From Symsagittifera roscoffensis (Eukaryota > Xenacoelomorpha > Acoela > Convolutidae), in NCBI RefSeq assembly GCF_963678635.1, contig NW_026970996.1, forward strand, positions 1 through 64,000: a stretch of DNA of 64,000 nt, given 5' to 3'. The notes under the pieces were generated by a model. The model did not search any database. It was not told where the DNA came from and saw only the letters and a list, made by a program, of their open reading frames with translations. This document shows positions 23,490 through 34,128 of the stretch, piece by piece. The translations under genes were made by a program, and so were the position numbers. The number at the start of each line of letters is the position of its first letter. Position 1 is the stretch's first letter.

Positions 23490-23800
23490 ATTTTTGCCCG
23501 ATTCGTCAATTATTAATTTTTCCCTTTCTAGGATTGTTGCACAAAGTGTCTATCCAATACAACAATTGATGCAAAAAGGAGGGAAGAAATCCAATTGGAA
23601 CGTTATGGCTCAAACTTCGCTTCTGAACTCAAAGAAAGAACTCAGCGAACCATCAGTATCAGGGTTACCTATAAAAGTGATTTTATGTCCTCGAAACAAA
23701 ATCGTTAGTAGTAGCCAGTCGCGGAATTCAACATCAAGAACAAGAGTGAAATGGATAGACCTATGCATAGAGTTGTAAAATTTTGAGTGAACAGACGTTC
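23490..23800 (+). pseudogene. Unrecognised coding-like segment (left arm)
   Basis: An open frame of ~94 codons (words such as QSVYPIQQLMQKGGKKSNW and LPIKVILCPRNK) is conserved in the right arm at 45,005-45,245 with few amino-acid changes. Another frame over the same bases is also readable, so the true frame is uncertain. I recognise no family. The right arm has ~290 additional bases just upstream of this segment. Confidence 0.35.
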
Positions 23801-23967
23801 AAAAAGTGCAGCGAAATCCATATTGATTAATGTGGTCTTGTTTGTCGAAGAAATAATGCGTGCGTGTGCTTGGAGAGTTCTACTTCAAAAAAACAAGGGG
23901 ACCGCCAGACATTTTTTACTGTTGATTTAGATGTACAAAGGTTGTTGGATAAATCGGCTGGAGAGTA

Positions 23968-24960
23968 TCATATAACAAACAAGTAGAAGGAGGTAAAAAG
24001 AGATTTTTGTTTTTGCACGAAAACTTTCATGAAACTGGTTAGACAATTCAGGACTCCATGTACTGCTACTTTCCGAATTAACATTAAAAAGGCAGTTTTG
24101 ATCGAGGATCTGTCTAGGAGCGAGACAATATTATTTGACTCAGAGCTAAGTTCAAACATAGTTAAATAAGAGCTAACTCGCAACAAAACCAGTTGGCCTC
24201 TCATTGTTAAAAACGGCGGGAGTCACACACGTAAGAGGAGATGCAGAAGCTGGGAAATTTGTGAGAGTATTTCAGAAACGAACCAGAGTAGACTGCAGCT
24301 ACAACTTCATTAACAGTCGGCGAGAAATTTCGGATTAAGCCACCACGATGTTAAAATTAATAAAACAAGACCGTGGGAAGGTATTTCAGCTAATTTTGGC
24401 ATCTACTCAAAATCGCAAGCAAGCTGTTACGAACCCTTTTCAAAAAAATCAAGAGAGTTGAACCATTTCGGGACGCACTTTTGCTAGCTTACATGTATGA
24501 GTAAATAGGACGCATCGGGTGCCGGTGTGAAGATGTCTTCCCAGGAAAACTCCCCTAGTGAAATTTCATTGGAGAGATCTGACAACTAGTCAGGCAAGAA
24601 CTCGAGCTATGAGAAATTGGAACTGTCTATCCACACAAAACTGTGGTTAGCTATGTGGTGCTCGAGCTTTGATATATCAGAACTAGCTCTCCGCATGATG
24701 CTCCTGTCCGTCACGAACTGGCTATCCATGAGACTATGGTCAAGGCCTTGAACATTGATTCACATCAGTTTTCTAAACACAAATTGCTATCAATCCTCGA
24801 GCCAGACGGTTTTGGACAAAACTGGTTATGATTTGGAAACGATAGCATTCTCAAGCAGAAGAGAGCTACAACGGAAGAAAGCAATTAGAACTCATCGTCA
24901 ATTGCACACAAAATAGCAAAAACGACTGAGCAAAAATGAAGGCCAGTAGCATTGATCTGT
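23968..24960. pseudogene. Unrecognised conserved coding-like segments (left arm)
   Basis: This stretch is matched closely by the right arm (42,960-43,680 and 44,597-44,850). Readable parts include 24,530-24,920 on the plus strand (words such as YEKLELSIHTKLW and LSVTNWLSMRLW). In another frame there is an ordered segment (ETMVKALNIDSHQF, then KLLSILEPDG) near 24,730-24,800. Neither resembles a family I can name. Position between pPolB fossils and the motif array suggests a gene of the same or a neighbouring element. Confidence 0.35.
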
Positions 24961-24969
24961 TGTGAAAAC

Positions 24970-25200
24970 TGTTTGCTGGAAAGCACCCCCAAATTTTAGT
25001 ATAGTGAAAAAAAAACAACCGGCCCGCAAGCTATGTATTTTGAAAGGGAAAATTTTTCGCATGTGTTAAAAATGGTTATATGTTTTGCCATGTACTAGGA
25101 TACCATTTGTGAGATGGTATGATGGCAAATTTCAAAAACAAAAATGGCAACCACGTTTTATAATCTTGTATCCCAAACCGGGAAAAAACAGATATCCCAA
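24970..25200 (-). repeat. Non-coding module, left-arm copy after pPolB
   Basis: On the minus strand this shows the words ttgggatac, accatctcacaaatggtatcc, ctagtacatgg and cattttcccta-like, and agcttgcgggccgg. It is the mirror of 42,655-42,860. It follows the C-terminal end of the outer pPolB fossil in the same direction. Confidence 0.6.
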
Positions 25201-25439
25201 TGCCCTAAGATATGTTTTCAATTTTTTTTTTCCATTTGATTTTCTTGTAAAAGTGTCTGAATTTATGCTGAAATCTAACTGAAACTTCATCGAAAAAACT
25301 AAAGTTTTTCGAAAAAAAAGTGAGTGTAAACAGTTAAATTAGAATTAAAATAACAATAAACTCAATAGCTTAAAAATCGTATCACCGTATAAAAATATAC
25401 TACAGTTGAAACGTTCATGGAAACGTACAAAGTCAATGG

Positions 25440-28400
25440 CTTAGTTTGTTTTCCACTCTTAATATCTTCCATTTTCGGGTGAAAGTAGCTGAATCATTTT
25501 TGTTAGTTTATTGATATGTTCCGACTAAATGGTTGGATGATTCGAATCCGAGATTCATCGACTTCAAGATTACAACTTCATCAGGATTTCGTCTGTATTC
25601 AGACATTGGCCTATCTCCAGTAGTTGTAGCAATCTTTCGTTGAGTCCTTTGCTGTTAAGTTTGAATTTGTCAGTGTAACTATCATCGCAGCAATATGTGT
25701 ACTGCTGAACAGGCATAACAGTTCAGATGCGCGTAGTTTATTTTCTGCATCTCTTTGGCTGTAAAATTGTCTCTACAGGCATTCCGACGATTTTGATTCC
25801 AATGAACTTTTTTGTCAGTTAATATACACTCGCCCAAATTATCGTCTGCTAATGCTAGGTACAACGAGTCCGTATCCATATCCAGTTTTCTTAACCAATT
25901 TTCTGAGCATTCTAAGTTTGACATATTGGAAAAGGAAAAAGCATACAGTTATTTGTTTTTCATGCTCAATTGTTCACTTCATTAGTACTACTTCATGATT
26001 TTTTCTCAACACTCAGTTGCCTAAAATTTCTCATTTATCGATTTGCTTGTCTTCTCATCGCCGAGAAATTTGTTTCTCGTTAGTCTGCATGTGTTCATCA
26101 ATTAATAACCATACGAGCTGTTATCAAGAAACTTGGTAGTCTCAGCACCAATCCCAGTGTGTGGATTCTTGTCTCCTTCTCGTTGAGCATCAACAACATC
26201 GATAATTTTTTGTACATTGAAAACTTGGGATGGGATTGGCGATTGTGCGATTTTCTAAATTAAAGCTGGAAACCAATAAAAGTGTTTTCTCCGGCTAAAC
26301 TTTTCTTGTACTCTCCATTATCGTTTCTGCAGACGTCTGGTTTTCAATTGCTGGCAAATAGTTTAAAAATATAAGCTTCAACTCGTCGGGAGATCTTTTG
26401 GTAGGTTTTTCAAGTAAATAACCAGTAGAAAAAAAATTCCGTGTAGACAATTTGTGTTGACTTGATTCGATACTGAAAAAACTAGAAAGCCCTTCTACTC
26501 CCAAATTTCTTGAATGTTTTTTTTTTTTCATTTTTTCTTTTATTTATTCTCGCTCTTCTTTTAAAATTCAATCGCTTGCTCTGACAAAATGGGTGAAATA
26601 ATTGGTTGAAACCATATTTCCAAATACCTTTTCACAAGGAGTGCAGTAGCCGTCAATGTAGAAACCTTTATTTTTCTCTTTTTTTTCCGGTTGTGAAAAA
26701 ACTATCAGTTTTACACTCTGGTCTCAATTCTTGATACAAGAATAAGTTCCTGTTTGCGAAACAATGCCTGCATAGAACTCTTGGAACACTGCGAATGGAT
26801 AAATGAATAGCACCGATTGCAACTGCCGTCTTGCTGATGATTTAGAAGAACACGTTATTTTTTCGAAAACAGCTTTTTTTTCGTAAAAACAAAAGATTGA
26901 ACACAAGTCAACTCTTTTCTATTTTTCTCTCAAAACTCTTATCATTATCAGAAAAAATGTAAAATTTGTTATTTCCAGATTTGTGCAAGCAGATATTTGC
27001 AAGATTAGGAAGCGTGTATCCTAGTTTCTGCATATCAACTCCCTTATCATGTTAGTGCTCTATATAATTTTTGCATAGCTGCGAGAGCAGGAACAACCTT
27101 TTTGTTGTCGTCCCGTCGTAATAGAGGTTTGAAAGTAATCGTTTTGTGTTTTCCCCAATGCTTTACGAATAACAATTGTTTTTGAAAACTTTTAATGGAT
27201 ATATAGCTTTTCTGGCGGAATTCTTTTTTGATCAACTTCTTCATTAACTAGTTTTTATTAATCGTTGAAAAGTATGCTGAAAAAGTAATCTTATGGTGGC
27301 AATTCCGTACAATGAAGCTTGTCGGGAATGAAGAAAAGCATCCAAGTTTGTTGTCCCCACGAGAAACTTCATATGTCAAGAAACTGAACATCCTTAAGTT
27401 TGAATGATACGAAATCATTCGACTTTTTTGGAGACGGTTGGTACAAGTCTTTATCACAAATATGATTTGATTTATTTCTCTTCTTATCTGCCGCTCCTGA
27501 ATCCAAACACCAGTATGGTTTTAACATATCGCTCTAAATGATGCTTTCAGTCGATCAGCTGTTGTTTTTGAATTAGCAAGAAATGTGTCGACATGACATC
27601 CTCCTCTCCATTTTCAGTACAGTCGTCTTGAAATCATTATGGGTTTCAAATAATTTTTGGGATCAAAAATTGATTTGAAATCGGAAAAATCTCTATATAT
27701 TTTTTAAATCTGATTTGCAATTTGGGAGTGTTGAATCCGTCCAGTTTCTCGCATTTTGTTTCCCGTAAGGTTTATGCCTTTTTGAGATTTAAATTTCGAA
27801 CTCAATCTATACATCTAGTTAGATGTTTGTTGAATACGTCTGATCTTTTCTCAAAACAGTCACAGCTGTTACATCGAAAGCATTTGAAAAAGGTCGATAT
27901 CATTTGTGTTAATGATATGGTTATTGAACCTTCATAATTTCAAGGTTTTATCAATCTTTCTAAATCTTCATTGGCTAATTCTCCAATAATTTCTTCTTCC
28001 TGAATACCAAATTCTTGTATGAACATATTGCGTTGAGCTATTCCCTCAACAAGTGGTAAAATATCAAAATGAAAAGTTTTTCAGATCTTAAACAGATATT
28101 GATATGTGAACAGCTGATATATGTGGAAATTGATGTTAGTATGAACGTTTAAGTTTTTGTTAGCGTTCGGTGAGAATGATTTTTGTTCGGTTGCTTGTCT
28201 TTGTTAGACGATCGACAGATCAATTGCCTAATTCGTTGTAAATTTTTGAGTAGGACAGTGTCTAGGCATCCCATTGGAAAGTTTTTCTGGAATGTGACAA
28301 AAACAGTAACGTTTTTCATCAATTTGAATCTCCATTTTTTGTTCTGATGTTCTTGACTGCATTGCTCCAAGATATCAAAAAATTCCATTTTTCCATGAAT

Positions 28401-28744
28401 GGCTATGAAATCAGCTTTGGCTGTCACTAGGTGCGACATCTCAAACGAATTATTTCGTGATCATATTTGTATCGATATTCATCGGTTTGTACATTACAAG
28501 AGCAACATTGGTCTTTGTGGCTAAGTTGAGCTTTTTGAAGACTCCATCGAACTTTTTGATTACTTTAGTATCTATCTTTGACATTTGAAATTTAAATACC
28601 ATATGTCTTCCCTTATCTGTCTCTATCACCGGGGGGTGTTAAAAAGTACTAAACTCATCATTGATTTTCTCTCTACTTCCCACTTCATCCTTCATGTACT
28701 TGTTCAATTAGGCAACCAGAAGTATATGTTGGAGAAATTCAGCC
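25440..28744 (-). mobile_element. pPolB fossil, outer copy of left arm
   Basis: This runs from the N-terminal conserved domain (MSKIDTKVIKK-like near 28,590; MSHLVTAKADFIAIHGK near 28,430) through interior segments (27,040-28,150, including VVPALAAMQK) to a well kept motif C (LDMDTDSLYLALAD near 25,880) and the C-terminal tail near 25,480. Its span of about 3.3 kb is near the family length. The N-terminus directly abuts the module end at 28,745; the C-terminus is followed ~240 bases later by another module in the same direction. It is broken by many changes. The right-arm counterpart at 40,255-42,450 is shorter. Confidence 0.8.
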
Positions 28745-29160
28745 GGGGGGATGTGGACCCCCATATAGCAACTTAGGCTATGGAGTACCCGGTCCTCGCC
28801 CTACGTATTAACATAGGGAATAGATTTCAAATGTATTAAGATAGGAAATAGGTTTCCCAATGTATTAGGATATCAGGTTTCAGATGGTAATTATTAGATG
28901 GTATTTTTTTGGCGCCTGAATTTCCCATGTATAAGGTATAGATTCGCCTATGTACTAAAACATAGTAGGGATTTAAGAACTCAATACGCTAGGAAAAAGG
29001 TTTCCTAATGTACAAAGATTGGGAATACCAATGGTAAGGTTTCAGTGTGGTGGTAAGACAACGGTAAAAAAAAACAATTTCTGTTGGGTTTTGTGTGTAA
29101 ATGTCTATTTTTTTGCAAGAAATTCGACGCGTGTTACCTAATGGGTAAATATTATTGAGT
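28745..29160 (-). repeat. Non-coding module between two pPolB fossils (left arm)
   Basis: Read on the minus strand, the start cccattaggtaacacgcgtcg (29,120-29,142) directly adjoins the upstream pPolB fossil. The end is a compact inverted repeat of ggggg and ccccc around seven bases (28,745-28,762) and directly adjoins the N-terminus of the next pPolB fossil. In between are repeated cctaatacatt / gtattaacatagg-like words. The mirror is at 39,825-40,250. Confidence 0.75.
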
Positions 29161-30840
29161 GAAGATAATAGGTGTATCTCTCCATTATTTGATGTCCATA
29201 GGAACTATTTGCTAGAGGTTTCATTGTTTCGGATACCACGCCAGATAAGGGATTTTCATCGCCGTCTCGACTAGCATCAACAACAGACTGAACAAAACTG
29301 TTCAATACTTTAGGCCGTGTGTATTCTACAAAACGATGAACTTTTTTACACTGTAGTCCAAGATCTAAGTGAAAGTTGAAAAGTGTTGTGATAAGTGTTC
29401 CTTTCGTCAACTTGAAGCTCGCTATCAACATTCAATGCGGTTGTTTTAACAAATCGTTTTCTTCTGCGTATGTCTTAATATATTCCCAAATATTGTTTCT
29501 GGTAACATCTATATTTTTTGAAAATACGTGGGAATTTTCAAAATTTTGCGTTTAGCTCATCTGAAACACTCAGATTGCAGTGCACGTAGCCGAAAACTGT
29601 TTAATTTCTATTTTTTATTGCCCTAGTGAATTGCAGAAAGAGGACTTTTGAAGAAAAAGTGAGTTTTTACTTGGTTTTTCACGTCAACATTGTTTTTGAA
29701 ATTGATCGCACCAAACACACTCCCACATTTTTTCTATAGAGTTTAGTTTTTCTCGTATGTAATTTTTTCGAAGCTCAACTTCTATTTCCCCGTTTCTTGG
29801 TTCCCCGTTTGATATCATCATCAGTTAGGCTCTGCCTAGCTTCTTGACTTGGGCAAAATGGAAAAAACAACCAAGTGCTTCAAAGACAGTCTTACAATGA
29901 TTGCAATAACCATCAACACCAAAGCAATCTTTTTTGTTTTGTGTTCCTGGAGTGTAGTAACTCTCAGTTTTGCATTCATGTCTGGTTGCTTGAAAGTATG
30001 ACTTGACTATATTTTCGAACGTTTGAAATCGATTTTGTTTAGCCTTGAAGTTTTGTGTTTATTCATTATTGTCCCATCTCATATACAAGCCTGTGTAAAG
30101 AAAGGGTAAAACGTATAGTCCTTTGACTTGTGTAGAGACATATTCGCTAAATTTCGTAGTGTGCAGCCGAGTTTTAACATGTATATTCCTTTTGTCATGA
30201 TAAAATCTTTTTCTGCATAGCACCAGAGGTAGGAACATCATCCTTGTTGTGATACCCGAGTTTTTTCAAGATTTGCTCTTCAGAGTATCCAGTAATCAGA
30301 AGCTTCTCAAAACCGTCATCCTCTTTATCGAGAGGGTTGCAATTCTTCAGCTTGCTGTAGAAGTCATCATACAAGGGTAGCTGATGTTTATCAAGCTTTT
30401 TTGAGAGTATCAAACCACTCGTATTGAAAGTATCCTTTCTTCTCACTTCTTTGTAAGCTTTCAGAAAAGATGGTTGAAGGCTTTTTCTTATCTAAGGTAA
30501 AGAATCAAAAACGATTTGGAAAATTTCTTCTCTTATATGCCGCTACTGAATCCAAACACCAGTATGGTATCAACATATTGCTCTATATGCTGTTTTAAGT
30601 CGATCAGCTAATGTTTTTGAAAAAGCAAGACTTATGTCGAAATGACATCATCCTCTACATTTTCAGTACAATCTTCTTGAAACTCGAAGACATCTTTTCC
30701 TATAGTAAAATTTCCTGCCTTAAGTTTATCAAAAAAGAAATCACTCGATAATTTACAGTGTTTTCAATATCAGTGAAAATCGATTATCATTTGTAGATGG
30801 TGGTTAAGATGAAAATGAAATGATTTTTTATATCCAGGAG
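29156..30840 (-). mobile_element. pPolB fossil, middle copy of left arm
   Basis: Readable parts in order down the minus strand are: TLPVFGFSSGR-like words near 30,550; DKHQLPLYDDFYSKLKNCNP at 30,330-30,400; LGCTLPNL-like words near 30,160; the Cys-rich segment near 29,900; DLGLQCKKVHRFVEYTRP near 29,340; and motif B with LANSSYGHQIMERY at 29,160-29,215. The fossil stops where the module begins, so the motif C part is not present in this unit. It shares the 1.2-kb promoter region upstream with the innermost fossil, from which it diverges. It is broken by several changes. Confidence 0.8.
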
Positions 30841-32110
30841 TTAGTGATTTCTATATCCTTCAACTATTGAGTTTCGAATTAACCAATCAGGGTTGATTTT
30901 ATTTATTTGGATTGTAACCGTGTCCAATCAGATTTCAGTTTACTTTTATGGAAATCGTATATAAAATTTGTGTCCGATCGCAAATAAAGTTCCATTTTAC
31001 GTTCCATTACAATTGGTTGTTTCTAATCAAAAAAAAATATTGTATCCAATCAGAAAATCCTTTCGACGACATAACTCTTCCAGATAAGTAAAATATACAC
31101 ACAAACAATCGGAAATGACCATGAGAATGACAAAAAGAAATGACCAAGAGTTTTTTGCTACGAAAATAGGAAAAATTCCTGATTTAGTTAACATAAGAAA
31201 TAAAACTGGAACAAGTAGCGTTTCCAATTTTTTTCTTTCTTTTCAAGTTAACTTTTTTTTGTAGAAAATCAACGATAAAGTGCTGACTTTGAACTGATAG
31301 TCAAGTTGTTTTTTCATTTTGATGTAAATTTGAGAAGATAACTCAAAGTTTTTCAAAACAAGTCTCTGGAAATCTGATTCCAAACCTCATCAAGCAGGAT
31401 TTCGAGCTTTGAAAATTTTTCATGAACTGAAAAAACAAGAACCCTGCGGGGATTTGTACAAATTTGGGTAATGAGTAGGGAATACATTTTTTTTGATTTA
31501 TTATCACAAGCCTTTTTGATTAACTTCAAATTCTCGAGAACACATATTTTTTGTCCTTGTTAGTTGTAACTCAGCCGTAAGTTTAAAGATTTTATCCTCC
31601 AAATTTGGATCAATTTTAAACTATTTGATTGAGTAAGTTTCTATTAAACTACCTTTACTTTGCCGGAAATCTCTTTTTTTTTCAATAAAAACGTCCAGAA
31701 AATTATTGAAAAAGTAAGAGTCAACGACTATTTCAATAATAAAAAAATATTTGGTTTTTTTTTATTTTTTCTTGTGTAACTCGAAGAAATTCAAATGTTT
31801 TTTAATAGACATGTTTCGACTATTGATTCAAATTTTATATGAAATAATAAACAGTACATTTTTAGCAAATGCTGGGATCTGATTGGTTGATACCGAACAA
31901 ACAGTGATACTAAAACAAAAATCAGTCTGATTGGCTAATTTTCCCCAAGCGATATAAATTACACTTATTTCATTCTGATTTTCTTTACGTTAAAAGCAAT
32001 CGGTTGGTATTTTGTAGTATTTCTTGAAATTATTTTCAACAGTTTTGAACATTTCAAAGTAAGTATAAATAGGTTTTTAAAATTTTTGGACATTTCAATT
32101 CTTCCACTTT
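30840..32110. promoter_or_regulatory. Bidirectional CCAAT/Y-box promoter region (left arm)
   Basis: The side facing the minus-strand fossil carries CCAAT boxes at 30,883, 30,924 and 31,046. The side facing the plus-strand fossil carries ATTGG at 31,882 and 31,930, and a TATAAATA box at 32,065-32,072. Read in each direction of transcription the boxes are therefore in the same (ATTGG) orientation. It aligns over its length with 36,900-38,180 (mirror), with 58,640-59,910 and, in part, with 3,635-4,260. CCAAT/Y-boxes bind NF-Y in animals; use of this region as a promoter is inference. Confidence 0.6.
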
Positions 32111-32159
32111 GACTTGTACTTATAACTAACTCCTTTGTTTTAATATTAAAAATTGCTCA

Positions 32160-34121
32160 CAATTTTAGATGCCAACGCTTAAAGAAAACCAAAAAAAGGC
32201 AAGGTGGAGACTGTGGAAACAGAATACTTTTGACAAACGCAGCTCGTCACCGCAAAAACTGTTCTAAGGGAGATGTTAATTGTCATGATTGTCATTTTTC
32301 AGGGTTAGTGTTAGGGTTAGGGTAAGGGATAGGGTTAATCCTCCACAATCAACGAGAAAGGAACTATGATTTGGCCAAGAAACATGATCCAGCATCTTCC
32401 AAGCAATCAATGGTTTGCTCGTCTTTTGAGAAAGAGTTTCCGAGTTACTAGTCTCTCCAACAAGATCGAAGAAAAGATCATGGGGTGAAACAACGGAAAA
32501 CAAGGTATGTGGAGGCAGACTTGAACAAGATTGAGGAGGATGAAGGGGAACATTGAGAGAAACTCAAGAAGGAGTTGAGTGCTTATCAACTGTTTCTGGT
32601 GGATACTGAGATGGAAAACGGGATACATAAGGTATTCAATTTTGAAATGTCAAAGATAGATACCATGATTATCGACGAAAAGTTTAAATAAGCTAAACTT
32701 TGCTGCAAAATTCAAAATCGCTCTTTGATTTGTTCTTTTTAATGTCGAAACCAGAAAATTTCTCAACAACTATGTCACTATTTTTGCTGCATTACCAAAA
32801 AACATCCCAATTGAATGTCCGGAATCTGTCTTGCCTGACCTTTTACTACGACATACTCAGGTAAACTATCTTTTTTCGGATAAATATAAACAACCATACA
32901 AAGATCAACGTTGCTTTTTCCGCGCGTTAACAATGTAGTTGCATGTTCATATAACCTCGATGCTCATATATCTCAGCTGGTTACCGTGTTTTTATCAAAA
33001 TCTAGATAGGATATGAAGAATTTTTTTATCTATTTGTTTGACATTCAGACATTGGAATATGTTGGAGAAAAAGCCAGATGAGTTATTGGAAAGTTCATTA
33101 AAACCGTGAAAGTGTTAAGGTACAACAAAAATTTTATTCACACGAATGCTTTTGATTCTTTCTTCAAATGTTTCCGATGTTCTAGCTGTGACTGTTTCTC
33201 CAACAAATATCTTGCGACTAGTAAAGATCGAGTGCAATGCATTTATCCAAAAAGTGTATTTATACTTCGAGAAACACTATTTGAAAAGTTCGAAGGTTTC
33301 AATATCCCAGTTTCGAAAGTTAACACACTATTCATCAACCTAGCCATTTTCGACTTTGATTCGATATGTTTTCCATCAGATGAACTGAAAGCTACACAAA
33401 CAACAACCAGGATAGGAAAACATGTTCCAATTTCGGTATCAAAATACTCAAAACTGATAAATGAACCAATTTTTTTAGAACAAGAATCCGCAAAAACCTA
33501 TTATCGATTTTTAATCAAACTTGGCTGAGAACAGTGAGCTCGATATGAGAACCAATTTTATATATGTTGAAAGAGTAGTGAATGACCGGATGACGAGTTG
33601 AATGAAAGATGTCGAAATCATCCAACTGAAAATTCTGATTATGAAGACTGAGTGGTTTGAAACAAAATCAGCTGAGTGGTTTGAAACAAAATTTGAGAGG
33701 TATGTTAACACGTTACCTGTATTTGGGTTTAACATTGGAAGATATGATCTGAACTTGATCAAGATCTATCTGATTCCCTACTTAATCAATGATGAAGAAA
33801 TAGAATCACAGAGATTCATCAATTGTCGGTAAATCATTAGTTGGAAGTTGTGCAACCAGCTCTATCCCTATTCAATGTGTCACGACATGCCAACATTTTT
33901 GTACATAAGATGCGTATTTGAACAAGGCTTTCATAGCTTCAATGATTTACATAACCGATCTCGTTGTTTTGAGAACACATTCATGTCTAGTACCCGCATC
34001 TGGAGTTGATATTTACAAATATTCACAGAATATTTGGCAGAAAAGTGGAATGATCTCATTTAAAGATTTTTTTCAGTGATACAACAACAAAGATGTTATT
34101 CCAACCTCTGAAGCAATGCAA
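32160..34121 (+). mobile_element. pPolB fossil, innermost copy of left arm
   Basis: It begins with a zinc-finger relic (32,205-32,270, ending ARHRKNC) and an intron-like spacer holding TTAGGG-like repeats. The N-terminal domain follows (32,550-32,900). A long readable segment at 33,106-33,528 has the family pattern NFIHTNAFD, FFKCFRCSSCDCF, then ETLFEKFEGFNIPVSK and NLAIFDFDSICFPSDELK; its paired cysteines form a zinc-binding-like knuckle. FGFNIGRYDLNLIKIYLIPYL follows near 33,730. From 33,806 to 34,115 pieces of the interior lie out of family order. It ends at the fold-back point. It is broken by several changes. Confidence 0.85.
32301..32338 (+). repeat. Short interstitial TTAGGG-like repeat
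   Basis: About six imperfect ttaggg units (with gtg, taaggg and ataggg variants) stand inside the spacer between the zinc-finger relic and the N-terminal domain of the left inner pPolB fossil. The other copies of this spacer do not show them. Confidence 0.7.
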
Positions 34122-34128
34122 AAGCATT
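34115..34128. other. Fold-back point of the palindrome
   Basis: aatgc and gcatt flank four A residues. To the left the polymerase reads on the plus strand, to the right on the minus strand. The join lies within polymerase coding sequence, and each side belongs to a different part of the gene. Confidence 0.65.

Noticed and set aside
32301-32338. True telomere or chromosome end
   Set aside because: Only about six imperfect units, embedded within an element fossil and flanked by ordinary arm sequence.
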